Assembly: GCA_046262735.1 (NCBI GenBank)
Contig: JBHEMD010000137.1
Coordinates: 1-20,043 of the forward strand
Direction: 5' to 3'
From: AV17 sp046262735
GTDB taxonomy: Bacteria > Verrucomicrobiota > Verrucomicrobiia > Chthoniobacterales > UBA10450
DNA length: 20,043 bases
Shown: positions 7,313 through 13,772 of the stretch, piece by piece
How positions within the stretch are numbered: the stretch's first letter is position 1
Layout: each line of letters starts with the position of its first letter
The notes under the pieces: model-generated
Database searches by the model: none
Told to the model about the DNA's origin: nothing
What the model saw: the letters and a program-made list of their open reading frames with translations, nothing else
Program-made: the position numbers and the translations under genes

Positions 7313-7839
7313 TATTTCAGAAATGAAGTGACTGGGGTCGGCACCAGCTTTTTGCGGCCATGCAAAAATTCGAGTTCGATCAAAAAAATCGCTTCCACGA
7401 GTTCACCGCCTACTTTTTTAATCAAGGTCGCGGCTGAAGCCGAGGTGCCTCCGGTGGCGAGCAGATCATCGATCAAAACGATTTGTTCGCCGCGCTCGAT
7501 CGCGTCGATGTGCAGTTCCATTTCGGCCTCGCCGTACTCGAGCGAATATTTTGCGCTCTCGGTCTTGTAAGGCAGCCGCCCTTTTTTGCGGAGCGGAACA
7601 AAACCAAGCCCCAGCTCGTAAGCGACGGCCGACCCAAAAAGGAACCCGCGCGCGTCGATCCCGACGATTTTGTCGATCTCTCGCCCGCGAAAGCGTTCGA
7701 GAAAAAGATCAATCGAGGCGCGAAACAGATCGCCGTCTTTCAGGATTGGGGTGATGTCTTTGAAAACGATCCCTTTCTTCGGAAAATCGGGCACGTCGCG
7801 CACACCCGCGCGCAACTTGTCGATCTTTTCGGAGCTCAT
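7309..7839 (-). CDS. apt: Adenine phosphoribosyltransferase
   Basis: A 176-aa purine salvage enzyme that joins adenine and PRPP to give AMP and pyrophosphate. The N-terminal block (VPDFPKKGIVFKDITPIL, 16-33) is diagnostic of Apt. IDARGFLFG is at 61-69, and the PRPP-binding loop VLIDDLLATGGTS is at 121-133. The frame is open upstream to 8040, but ATG 7839 gives the exact family N-terminus. The 67 extra upstream codons would run through a repeat and overlap the divergent gene at 7998, so I reject them. Length is typical. It converges on the DUF6572-like gene with shared stop bases and leaves no room for a terminator between them. Confidence 0.96.
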   Translation of the reverse strand: MSSEKIDKLRAGVRDVPDFPKKGIVFKDITPILKDGDLFRASIDLFLERFRGREIDKIVGIDARGFLFGSAVAYELGLGFVPLRKKGRLPYKTESAKYSLEYGEAEMELHIDAIERGEQIVLIDDLLATGGTSASAATLIKKVGGELVEAIFLIELEFLHGRKKLVPTPVTSFLKY

Positions 7840-7881
7840 CGGCGCGAATGCTATCGGGTCACGAGCAAACGTCAACGTTGA

Positions 7882-7906
7882 GCCGGTGGGGCGAGACTCT
7901 GTCGAG
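7882..7906 (+). repeat. Second copy of the dispersed repeat, in the apt leader region
   Basis: These 25 bases match the reverse complement of 6289-6313 with one mismatch. They sit 43 nt upstream of the apt start codon, in the 158-bp gap (7840-7997) between divergent genes. Apart from this element I see no clear promoter in the gap. Confidence 0.65.
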
Positions 7907-7997
7907 CCGACGACAGCGGTTTGCGCGATTCGACGGCCGCAGAACGTCGCTTCACCGAGAGCAGGTTTGACGCGAAGAGACGTCGCGCGACCGTAGC

Positions 7998-8504
7998 GTG
8001 GTGCGCTTATCGCCGAAGTTTTTGTGGGCGATCTTGCCATTAATCGTCGGAATCTTGACTCCGTCGGTGATCGTCTTCGCGCTTGAAACTACGGTAGGAC
8101 GAATTGCGTTCACCCAAGCGCTGGCTGATGTGGCGTCGCGACAATTCGGGGAAGGCGAAAATCTCTTTCTCCTCGCAGTCGTTAGCCTGATTCCATTCCT
8201 TGTATTGTCGATCTTCTGCTTGATCGCGGCACGTTTTCTCCCACCGGCGCGTCTGGTCGCGGTCCTGCTCGGCGGCCTTGTCGGTATTCTCGCCTTGATG
8301 GTCCCAGCGCACGTGAGTGCCTGGTGGCCGATTTACGCCGGCGGCCACGTCTCTTCCACTTCGGCGATCGCGTTTCTATTCATCCCCATTTATTGCATCG
8401 GCGCTCTGGCCGTTGGTTTAGTTATTGGGTGGGCGATCTCGCTCGTCCCGTTTTTTCGCCGACTCCAACGGCGAGCAATTGCCAAGGACGAGCGGCAATC
8501 CTAA
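7998..8504 (+). CDS. Four-helix integral membrane protein of unknown function
   Basis: I do not recognise the family. It has 168 aa and starts with GTG (7998, or the adjacent GTG 8001). Hydrophobic segments lie at about 9-29, 56-80, 84-104 and 121-150, with a basic C-terminal tail (RRLQRRAIAKDERQ). Between helices 3 and 4 there is a Trp-rich loop (AHVSAWWPIYAGGHVS), probably periplasmic. It is the first gene of the rightward run into the heme genes and ends only 12 nt before hemX, so it may be the promoter-proximal gene of that operon. A link to cytochrome or heme handling is suggested only by position. Confidence 0.75.
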   Translation: MVRLSPKFLWAILPLIVGILTPSVIVFALETTVGRIAFTQALADVASRQFGEGENLFLLAVVSLIPFLVLSIFCLIAARFLPPARLVAVLLGGLVGILALMVPAHVSAWWPIYAGGHVSSTSAIAFLFIPIYCIGALAVGLVIGWAISLVPFFRRLQRRAIAKDERQS

Positions 8505-8516
8505 ACTCGCTCTTCG

Positions 8517-9308
8517 GTGGATCGACAGCTTCTCATCATCTCGACGATCTGCTTTTTGGCGGCGGTCGTGCGCACCGTGGTCGAGCTGCGCGCTGGGATT
8601 TTTCGACCGGCGCGATTTAACTTTTTCGCGATTGGCCTCGGATTCATTTTGCAGACGGCGTTTCTCTCGATACGCGGAGCTGCGTTGCATCGGTGCCCGC
8701 TGACCAACCTTTTTGAGGTCTTGATCTTTGTCGGCTGGTCAATCGCGCTTTTCTACATACTGGTGGGCCCGGCGTATCGGCTTTCGCTGATGGGCGCATT
8801 TACGGCGCCGTTAGTGTTTTTCATGCAAACCTTTGCATTGCTCGCGCCAATCGATACGCCGCATCGCTTGAAATTGCCGGCCAATCGCTGGCTGGAAGTT
8901 CACGCCTCCTTTTCGACCGTCGCCTATGGCGCGTTCGCGCTCGCCTGCATTGCGGGAGTCATGTATCTGGTGCAGGAGCGGCAGCTCAAAACCCATCGCC
9001 TGCATTCGATTTTTTATCATTTGCCGGCGTTGCCGGACCTTTTCGGCGCGATCACACGATTGCTCTGGTGGGGATTGGCGCTCTACACAGTGGGATTGGT
9101 GAGCGGCTTTTTCACCGGAGAACCGCTGCCGCGCGGGCAGATCGTATGGGCGATCGGGGTGTGGGTTCTCTACGCGCTGATCTTGCAAGGGCGCCATCTG
9201 CATAAGCTCGCGCCAAAGCGGATCGCTGCACTTTGCATCATCGGGTTCAGCGCCGCGCTCACGCTGCTGTGGGGGATTACGTTCACCGCGCAAATCCATT
9301 CGCCATGA
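8517..9308 (+). CDS. hemX: HemX/CcsA-type cytochrome c assembly membrane protein
   Basis: A 263-aa polytopic membrane protein with about eight helices. It matches the cytochrome c assembly (CcsA/CcmC/HemX) family in layout: LTNLFEVLIFVGW at about 62-74, then YRLSLMGAF, then RWLEVHASFSTVAYGAFALAC, with YLVQERQLK following. The Trp-rich WWD heme-handling motif of true CcsA is not seen. Together with its place just upstream of hemA, this favours HemX, which in Bacillus affects the level of HemA. The start is GTG 8517. The stop overlaps the hemA start in ATGA (9305-9308), which indicates translational coupling. A role as a cytochrome c synthesis protein cannot be excluded. Confidence 0.85.
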   Translation: MDRQLLIISTICFLAAVVRTVVELRAGIFRPARFNFFAIGLGFILQTAFLSIRGAALHRCPLTNLFEVLIFVGWSIALFYILVGPAYRLSLMGAFTAPLVFFMQTFALLAPIDTPHRLKLPANRWLEVHASFSTVAYGAFALACIAGVMYLVQERQLKTHRLHSIFYHLPALPDLFGAITRLLWWGLALYTVGLVSGFFTGEPLPRGQIVWAIGVWVLYALILQGRHLHKLAPKRIAALCIIGFSAALTLLWGITFTAQIHSP

Positions 9309-10372
9309 ACCTGTTTTGCGTTGGGTTGAGTCACCACGAAACTGCGGTTGAGACGCTTGAGCGCTACGCCGGTGGAGCGGAAACGGATTTGGATTTGCGC
9401 GGGTGCGGCTGCGGGGAAGCGCTTTTACTGGCAACCTGCAATCGCGTGGAAGTTTACGGCGCGACCGAGGCGGTTGTCCCAACCGAACGGATCGCGCGTT
9501 GTCTCGCGCGCAAGATCGACAACAACGACGCGTGCGACGCGAGCGGGTTCTATCGTTACGAAAACGCTCAGTGCGTGCAGCATTTGTTTCGGGTCGCTTC
9601 CGGTCTCGATTCGATGGTGGTGGGTGAAACCGAAATTCTCGGTCAGGCGAAGAAAGCGTATGAGACGGCGCGCAAATCGGGCGCGGCAGGTCCCTATCTG
9701 CATCGGCTTTTTCAGCGCGCGTTCCGGGTGGCGAAACAAGTCCGCACTCATACCGAGATCACGCGCGGCTCGGTTTCGGTCGGCTCGGTTGCGGTCGATC
9801 TCGCCGGGAAAATTTTTGGCGACCTGGAAAACTGCAAGGTGCTCGTGCTCGGCGCCGGCGAAACGAGCGAGCGCACAGTGCGCGCTCTGGTGTCGCGTGG
9901 GGTGAGCGATCTCCGGGTGAGCAATCGTTCGCCGGAGCGCGCAGAAAACCTGACACGGCTCTTCGGCGGGCGCGCGATTCGGTTCGAGCAATGGCTGGAG
10001 CAATGCGGCGAGATCGACATTCTCATTACCTCGACCGCGTCGGAGCGGCCGCTGCTCGGGCCGCACAATCTCGCGCCGATATTGCGCGAACGCACAGAGC
10101 GGCCGCTGTTCATTATCGACATTGCCGTGCCGCGCGACGTCGATGCCGCAGTCAACGATCTCGAGGGCGTGTATCTTTACGATATCGATTCGCTGCAATC
10201 GGTCGCGGAGCAATCGCTCGCCTTGCGCCGGCAGCAGATCGCCGCGGCCGAGACGATCATTGCCGAGCACGTCGCGAAGTTTTGCCAATCGATCGCGGGC
10301 ACGTTGAGCCGAGCGGCGAATCCCGAACACCCAACGATTACCGACAGTCCGCTGCGCACATCTGAGCTTTAG
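9305..10372 (+). CDS. hemA: Glutamyl-tRNA reductase
   Basis: This enzyme makes glutamate-1-semialdehyde from glutamyl-tRNA with NADPH, the first committed step of tetrapyrrole synthesis. The N-terminus is VGLSHHETAVE, and the catalytic Cys45 lies in LLATCNRVEVY. GETEILGQ is at 107-114, the nucleotide-binding loop GAGETSE at 183-189, and IDIAVPRDVD at 271-280. At 355 aa it is shorter than the usual 410-450. It stops soon after the spinal helix (AAAETIIAEHVAKFCQSIAG), so most of the C-terminal dimerisation domain is missing. From memory, chlamydial HemA is similarly short. ATG 9305 is chosen because it opens the conserved MNLFCVGLSH; an upstream start would lie inside hemX. Confidence 0.96.
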   Translation: MNLFCVGLSHHETAVETLERYAGGAETDLDLRGCGCGEALLLATCNRVEVYGATEAVVPTERIARCLARKIDNNDACDASGFYRYENAQCVQHLFRVASGLDSMVVGETEILGQAKKAYETARKSGAAGPYLHRLFQRAFRVAKQVRTHTEITRGSVSVGSVAVDLAGKIFGDLENCKVLVLGAGETSERTVRALVSRGVSDLRVSNRSPERAENLTRLFGGRAIRFEQWLEQCGEIDILITSTASERPLLGPHNLAPILRERTERPLFIIDIAVPRDVDAAVNDLEGVYLYDIDSLQSVAEQSLALRRQQIAAAETIIAEHVAKFCQSIAGTLSRAANPEHPTITDSPLRTSEL

Positions 10373-10384
10373 CTCCTGAGATTT

Positions 10385-10413
10385 GCGACGGTCATAGACC
10401 GCCGCTACAGGAG
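10385..10413 (+). promoter_or_regulatory. Hairpin repeat and hemC ribosome binding site
   Basis: The 47-nt hemA-hemC gap holds a hairpin, CGGTC-ATA-GACCG, extended by GCG/CGC around one mismatch (10385-10405). It is followed by AGGAG at 10409-10413, 6 nt before the hemC ATG. This is one of the few strong Shine-Dalgarno sequences in the window. The hairpin resembles a short repeat I know from Verrucomicrobia intergenic regions. Confidence 0.6.
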
Positions 10414-10419
10414 AAATAG

Positions 10420-11376
10420 ATGACGCGGCTGAGTCGCACGACCATTGCGCTGGGGACGCGCGGGAGCGAACTGGCGCAGCAGCAAACGCAGATGGTGGCG
10501 GATCGTTTGCGAACGCGCTGGGCCGATTTGAAGATTGAAACGAAGATCGTTCGCACGTCGGGCGACGAAGCGAAATCACGCGAGACGATTGAGCGTGCCG
10601 GCCGGAAAGGCTTGTTTACGGCTGAGCTCGAACGGGCGCTGCTCGCGGGCGAAGTCGATCTCGCCGTGCATAGCGCCAAGGACCTGCCGAGCGAATTGGC
10701 CGTCGGAACCGAAATCGGAGCCGTCCTGCCGCGGGCGAGCGCGGAGGACCTGCTCGTTTCCATCGAGCCGTGGAACTTGCTTTCGCTCCCGGCCAACGGT
10801 TTTGTCGCAACCGGCAGCACGCGGCGGGCGCATCAACTTCGCTGGAAACGACCAGATCTGAAGATTGTCGATCTTCGCGGAAATGTGCCGACCCGCCTGC
10901 GCAAGCTCGCGACCGGTCAGTGGCACGCCATTATTCTGGCGGGCGCTGGTCTGGAACGGCTTCGGCTCCAAAGCGACGACCACAGGATTCGTTTTGAAGG
11001 CAGCGAATTCTTTACGAATATTCTTCCACCGGAAATCTTTTTACCGGCGGGAGGCCAGGGGGTAATCGCGATGCAGTTGCGGACCGATGACGAGCGCGTC
11101 CGCTTGTTGGTCGAGCCGTTGAACGATTTCGATACGCGATGGTGTTTGCGGGCGGAGCGGGAGTTTCTGCGTTTGTTGCACGGCGACTGTAATCAACCGG
11201 TGGGGGTGCTCGCCACTCTCGATGGAACGCTCATGAAAATCCGCGCGCAGGTGTTCGATCTGGGAGCGACTGCGCCGTGGCAGGTAAACGTGGAAGGCCC
11301 GAGTGAAGAGGCGGAACGGCTTGCAGCGGAACTGTTGCGGCGAATCGATGCACTTCGAGCAGGAGCAGGAGCATGA
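10420..11376 (+). CDS. hemC: Porphobilinogen deaminase (hydroxymethylbilane synthase)
   Basis: A 318-aa cytoplasmic enzyme that joins four porphobilinogens into hydroxymethylbilane. IALGTRGSELAQQQ opens the protein. The catalytic Asp is in AVHSAKDLPSE, and TGSTRRAHQL and LRGNVPTRLRKL are the substrate-binding Arg blocks. The cofactor-bearing Cys257 lies in LLHGDCNQPVG, where the usual context is GGCxxPxG. The Gly-to-Asp change before Cys is worth noting, but the Cys itself is kept. Length is normal. The strong AGGAG and ATG 10420 fix the start. The end overlaps the next gene by 29 nt. hemB is not in the window. Confidence 0.96.
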   Translation: MTRLSRTTIALGTRGSELAQQQTQMVADRLRTRWADLKIETKIVRTSGDEAKSRETIERAGRKGLFTAELERALLAGEVDLAVHSAKDLPSELAVGTEIGAVLPRASAEDLLVSIEPWNLLSLPANGFVATGSTRRAHQLRWKRPDLKIVDLRGNVPTRLRKLATGQWHAIILAGAGLERLRLQSDDHRIRFEGSEFFTNILPPEIFLPAGGQGVIAMQLRTDDERVRLLVEPLNDFDTRWCLRAEREFLRLLHGDCNQPVGVLATLDGTLMKIRAQVFDLGATAPWQVNVEGPSEEAERLAAELLRRIDALRAGAGA

Positions 11377-12898
11377 GCAAGAGAAGAGCCAGGCGGGCAC
11401 GGTCTATCTCGTCGGGGCGGGACCGGGGAATCTGGGGTTGGTTACGTTGCGGGCCAGGGAATGCATCGAGAACGCGGACGTTATTGTTTATGACCACTTG
11501 GCGAATGCGGCGATGCTCGGCTGGGGGCGGTCAAATACGGAGCTCATTTATGCCGGAAAACGCGCCGGCGAACACGCGCTCAGCCAGGAACAAATCAATG
11601 CGTTATTGATCGAAAAGGCGCGCCAGGGAAAAGAGGTCGTGCGGTTGAAGGGCGGCGATCCCTTTGTCTTCGGCCGCGGTGCGGAGGAAGCACAGGCGTT
11701 GGCCGATGCGGCCATCCGATTTGAAGTCGTGCCGGGCGTCACTTCGGCCATTGCCGGGCCGGCGTTTGCGGGAATTCCGGTGACGTCGCGAGCGGAAAAT
11801 TCACACGTGACGTTTTTCACCGGGCACGAGGACCCGGCGAAAGCGCAGAGCGCGATCGATTACGCGACATTGGCCAAGCTTGGCGGCACGCAAGTGATGC
11901 TCATGGGGGTGGAGCGGATCGAATCCATCGCGCAGGAGATGATGAAGCACGGTGTGCGCGAAAATTTGCCGGTCGCGCTGGTGCGCTGGGCGACGACGGG
12001 CCGGCAGCAAACGCTTACCGGCACTTTGAAAGATATCGGCCGGCGCGTTATTGAGCTAGGCTTTGAAGCGCCGGCCATCGCGGTGTTCGGCGACGTCGTT
12101 TCGCTACGCAAAGATTTAAATTGGTACGAAAAGCGGCCCCTCTTGGGCAAACGGATCGTGGTCACGCGCTCTCGTCAACAAGCCAGCGCGCTGAGCGAGC
12201 GACTGCGCGCGCTGGGGGCCGATGTAATCGAGTTGCCGACGATCCGGATCGAGCCGCCGAGTGATGTGCGCGAATTCGCGCAACTTGTGCAGGATGCGCA
12301 CGGCTACGATTGGATCGTATTCACCAGCCCGAACGGCGTGGACGCGTTCTTCGAAATGTTCTTCAAGCTTTACGACGACGCGCGCGAGATCGGCGGCGCA
12401 AAAATCGCGGCGATCGGGCCGGCTACGGCGCAGCGAGTGAAAGATTTCCATCTCCATGTCGATCTTCAGCCCGAGGAATTTGTGGCCGAGGCCGTGGTGC
12501 GCGAATTTCAGAAGCTGGAGACGGTCGACAACCTGCGAATCCTGATCGCCCGGGCGGAAAGGGCGCGGGATGTGCTACCCAAGCAGCTCTCAAAACTTGG
12601 AGCAATCGTGGACGAGGCGTTCGCTTACCGGACGGTGGCCGAGACGCGCGACGACACCGGCGCGCGGGGCCGGCTATTGCAGGAGGGCGCCGACCTGATC
12701 ACCTTCACGAGCTCTTCGACGGTGGAAAATTTTCTCGCGCTCGGTTTGCCGTGGCCGAAACAAATGCAAGTGGCGAGCATCGGCCCGATCACCTCGAAAA
12801 CGGCCCGCGATCACGGTTTGAAAGTGACAATCGAAGCGCAGCGTCACGACATTGAAGGACTCACCGAAGCGATCCGCCGTTTTTATGCCAATGAGTAA
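11348..12898 (+). CDS. cobA-hemD: Fused uroporphyrinogen-III C-methyltransferase / uroporphyrinogen-III synthase
   Basis: A 516-aa two-domain enzyme. Residues about 18-258 are the SAM-dependent methyltransferase (CobA/SUMT): YLVGAGPGN at 20-28, VVRLKGGDPFVFGRG at 97-111, VVPGVTSAIAGPAFAGIPVTSR at about 127-148. It makes precorrin-2 for siroheme and cobalamin. Residues about 267-510 are HemD, which closes hydroxymethylbilane to uroporphyrinogen III: KRIVVTRSRQQ, WIVFTSPNGVDAF, LITFTSSSTVENF. The fusion occurs in several phyla. ATG 11348 is the first ATG of this frame and adds a Glu/Gln tail made by a hexamer repeat. A tidier ATGA start at 11373 is out of frame. It overlaps hemC by 29 nt and the next gene by 8 nt. 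The enzyme stands at the branch between protoheme and siroheme. Confidence 0.95.
   Translation: MHFEQEQEHEQEKSQAGTVYLVGAGPGNLGLVTLRARECIENADVIVYDHLANAAMLGWGRSNTELIYAGKRAGEHALSQEQINALLIEKARQGKEVVRLKGGDPFVFGRGAEEAQALADAAIRFEVVPGVTSAIAGPAFAGIPVTSRAENSHVTFFTGHEDPAKAQSAIDYATLAKLGGTQVMLMGVERIESIAQEMMKHGVRENLPVALVRWATTGRQQTLTGTLKDIGRRVIELGFEAPAIAVFGDVVSLRKDLNWYEKRPLLGKRIVVTRSRQQASALSERLRALGADVIELPTIRIEPPSDVREFAQLVQDAHGYDWIVFTSPNGVDAFFEMFFKLYDDAREIGGAKIAAIGPATAQRVKDFHLHVDLQPEEFVAEAVVREFQKLETVDNLRILIARAERARDVLPKQLSKLGAIVDEAFAYRTVAETRDDTGARGRLLQEGADLITFTSSSTVENFLALGLPWPKQMQVASIGPITSKTARDHGLKVTIEAQRHDIEGLTEAIRRFYANE
11357..11380 (+). repeat. Tandem GAGCAG-type hexamer (4 units) in the hemC/cobA-hemD overlap
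   Basis: The units are GAGCAG, GAGCAG, GAGCAT and GAGCAA. In the cobA-hemD frame they encode EQEQEHEQ; in hemC the same bases encode Arg-Ala-Gly-Ala-Gly-Ala and the stop TGA at 11374-11376. They also place repeated GGAG ahead of an out-of-frame ATG at 11373. Gain or loss of a unit keeps both frames. Confidence 0.8.
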
Positions 12899-13622
12899 CG
12901 CCGTGGGCACGCCCGACGAATTTGCCACGGCGATGCAGCAACTCAGCGCCGAAGCGGAGAAAACGCTGCCGCCCGAGCCGCCGCGCGGGCCGGAGTTTTT
13001 GCTGAACGACGACAAGCTCGAGCAAGTGCTACAGGAGGTGTCGGCCTTGAGCAGCCGCGTGCAAAACGTGGAGGGCGCGCTGGCCACGCGCACCGAGCAG
13101 CTGATGGAGGCGCTTTCACCGGAAAAGCAGGTCGACATCATGGTGAAGCGGTTCGAAAAAATCGACGAGCAATTGGCCACCATCCGCAAAACGGAAAGCG
13201 TGAACCAGAAGCTGTTCGATTCGCTCCATGGCGAGCTGCTCACATATCGGGACAATTTCCTGCACGAGTCCCTCCAGAAACCGTTTATCCACGACCTCGT
13301 GCTGCTCTTCGATCACTTGAGCGGTTTGTGCGAACAACTCAACGGCGCCGCGCCCAGCAAAAACAGACAGGGACGGCTCGTGCAGTGGCGTGACAATCTG
13401 GAAAATGCCATCCACGCATTGGTCGAAATCCTGCACCGGCTTGAAGTGAAAGAGATCGAGCCGCGCGAGCGAGTTGATCGCGCCGTGCACCGCGTCGTTA
13501 GTTTTGAGCCGGCCGATTATCCTGAAGAAGACGGCGTCATCGTTATGCGCGTCCGGCGCGGCTTCACCTGGCGGGGAAAATTAATTCGGCCCGAAGAAGT
13601 GATCGCGAAGCGGTTCAATTGA
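12891..13622 (+). CDS. grpE: GrpE-like nucleotide exchange factor
   Basis: A 243-aa protein with a probable GrpE layout: a disordered N-terminus (1-38), a long helical/coiled-coil part (about 40-135), a four-helix-like segment (about 130-190), and a C-terminal beta domain. The last shows the family pattern in EEDGVIVMRVRRGFTWRGKLIRPEEVIAKRF. GrpE proteins release ADP from Hsp70. It is longer than a typical GrpE (about 190) and diverged in the middle, so it probably serves the unusual Hsp70 encoded next rather than the housekeeping DnaK. The ATG at 12891 overlaps the cobA-hemD stop (ATGAGTAA); ATG 12885 is an alternative. This overlap makes it part of the heme transcript unless an internal promoter exists. 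Confidence 0.8.
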   Translation: MSNAVGTPDEFATAMQQLSAEAEKTLPPEPPRGPEFLLNDDKLEQVLQEVSALSSRVQNVEGALATRTEQLMEALSPEKQVDIMVKRFEKIDEQLATIRKTESVNQKLFDSLHGELLTYRDNFLHESLQKPFIHDLVLLFDHLSGLCEQLNGAAPSKNRQGRLVQWRDNLENAIHALVEILHRLEVKEIEPRERVDRAVHRVVSFEPADYPEEDGVIVMRVRRGFTWRGKLIRPEEVIAKRFN

Positions 13623-13772
13623 TTGGGATTGCGCAGACACCGCTGCGCTTCAAACGGGTCCGGCAGCGACCGGATCGGAGCCTGGCAGAACGGAGGTTTC
13701 TCGGCATGGAAACTGCACTGTAACCAAGGAGCCCGGACGTTGGGCTGACCAGTAATTTTCGGATTTCGCGCC
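13623..13772 (+). other. 150-bp gap before the Hsp70 gene; weak hairpins, no clear promoter
   Basis: Two small inverted repeats are visible: TCCGG..CCGGA around 13659-13674 and AGCCC..GGGCT around 13731-13747. An AAGGAG at about 13727 is too far from the ATG (about 40 nt) to act as its ribosome site. No CIRCE heat-shock element is seen. It could carry an internal promoter or be another repeat element, but nothing in it decides this. Confidence 0.4.

Noticed and set aside
7840..8040. N-terminal extension of Apt to 8040
   Set aside because: It would cross a dispersed repeat and overlap the divergent gene. The family N-terminus starts at 7839.
9425..10579. 384-codon minus-strand open frame over hemA
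   Set aside because: Composition-driven antisense frame with no recognisable motif; hemA on the plus strand is certain.
11373..11609. ATG 11373 as start of a small separate gene after hemC
   Set aside because: The frame gives an Arg/Ser-rich shadow product, while the CobA motifs lie in the other frame. It is kept only as a hint of a frame slip.
13623..13772. CIRCE or other heat-shock operator before the Hsp70 gene
   Set aside because: No TTAGCACTC-N9-GAGTGCTAA or similar repeat is visible.
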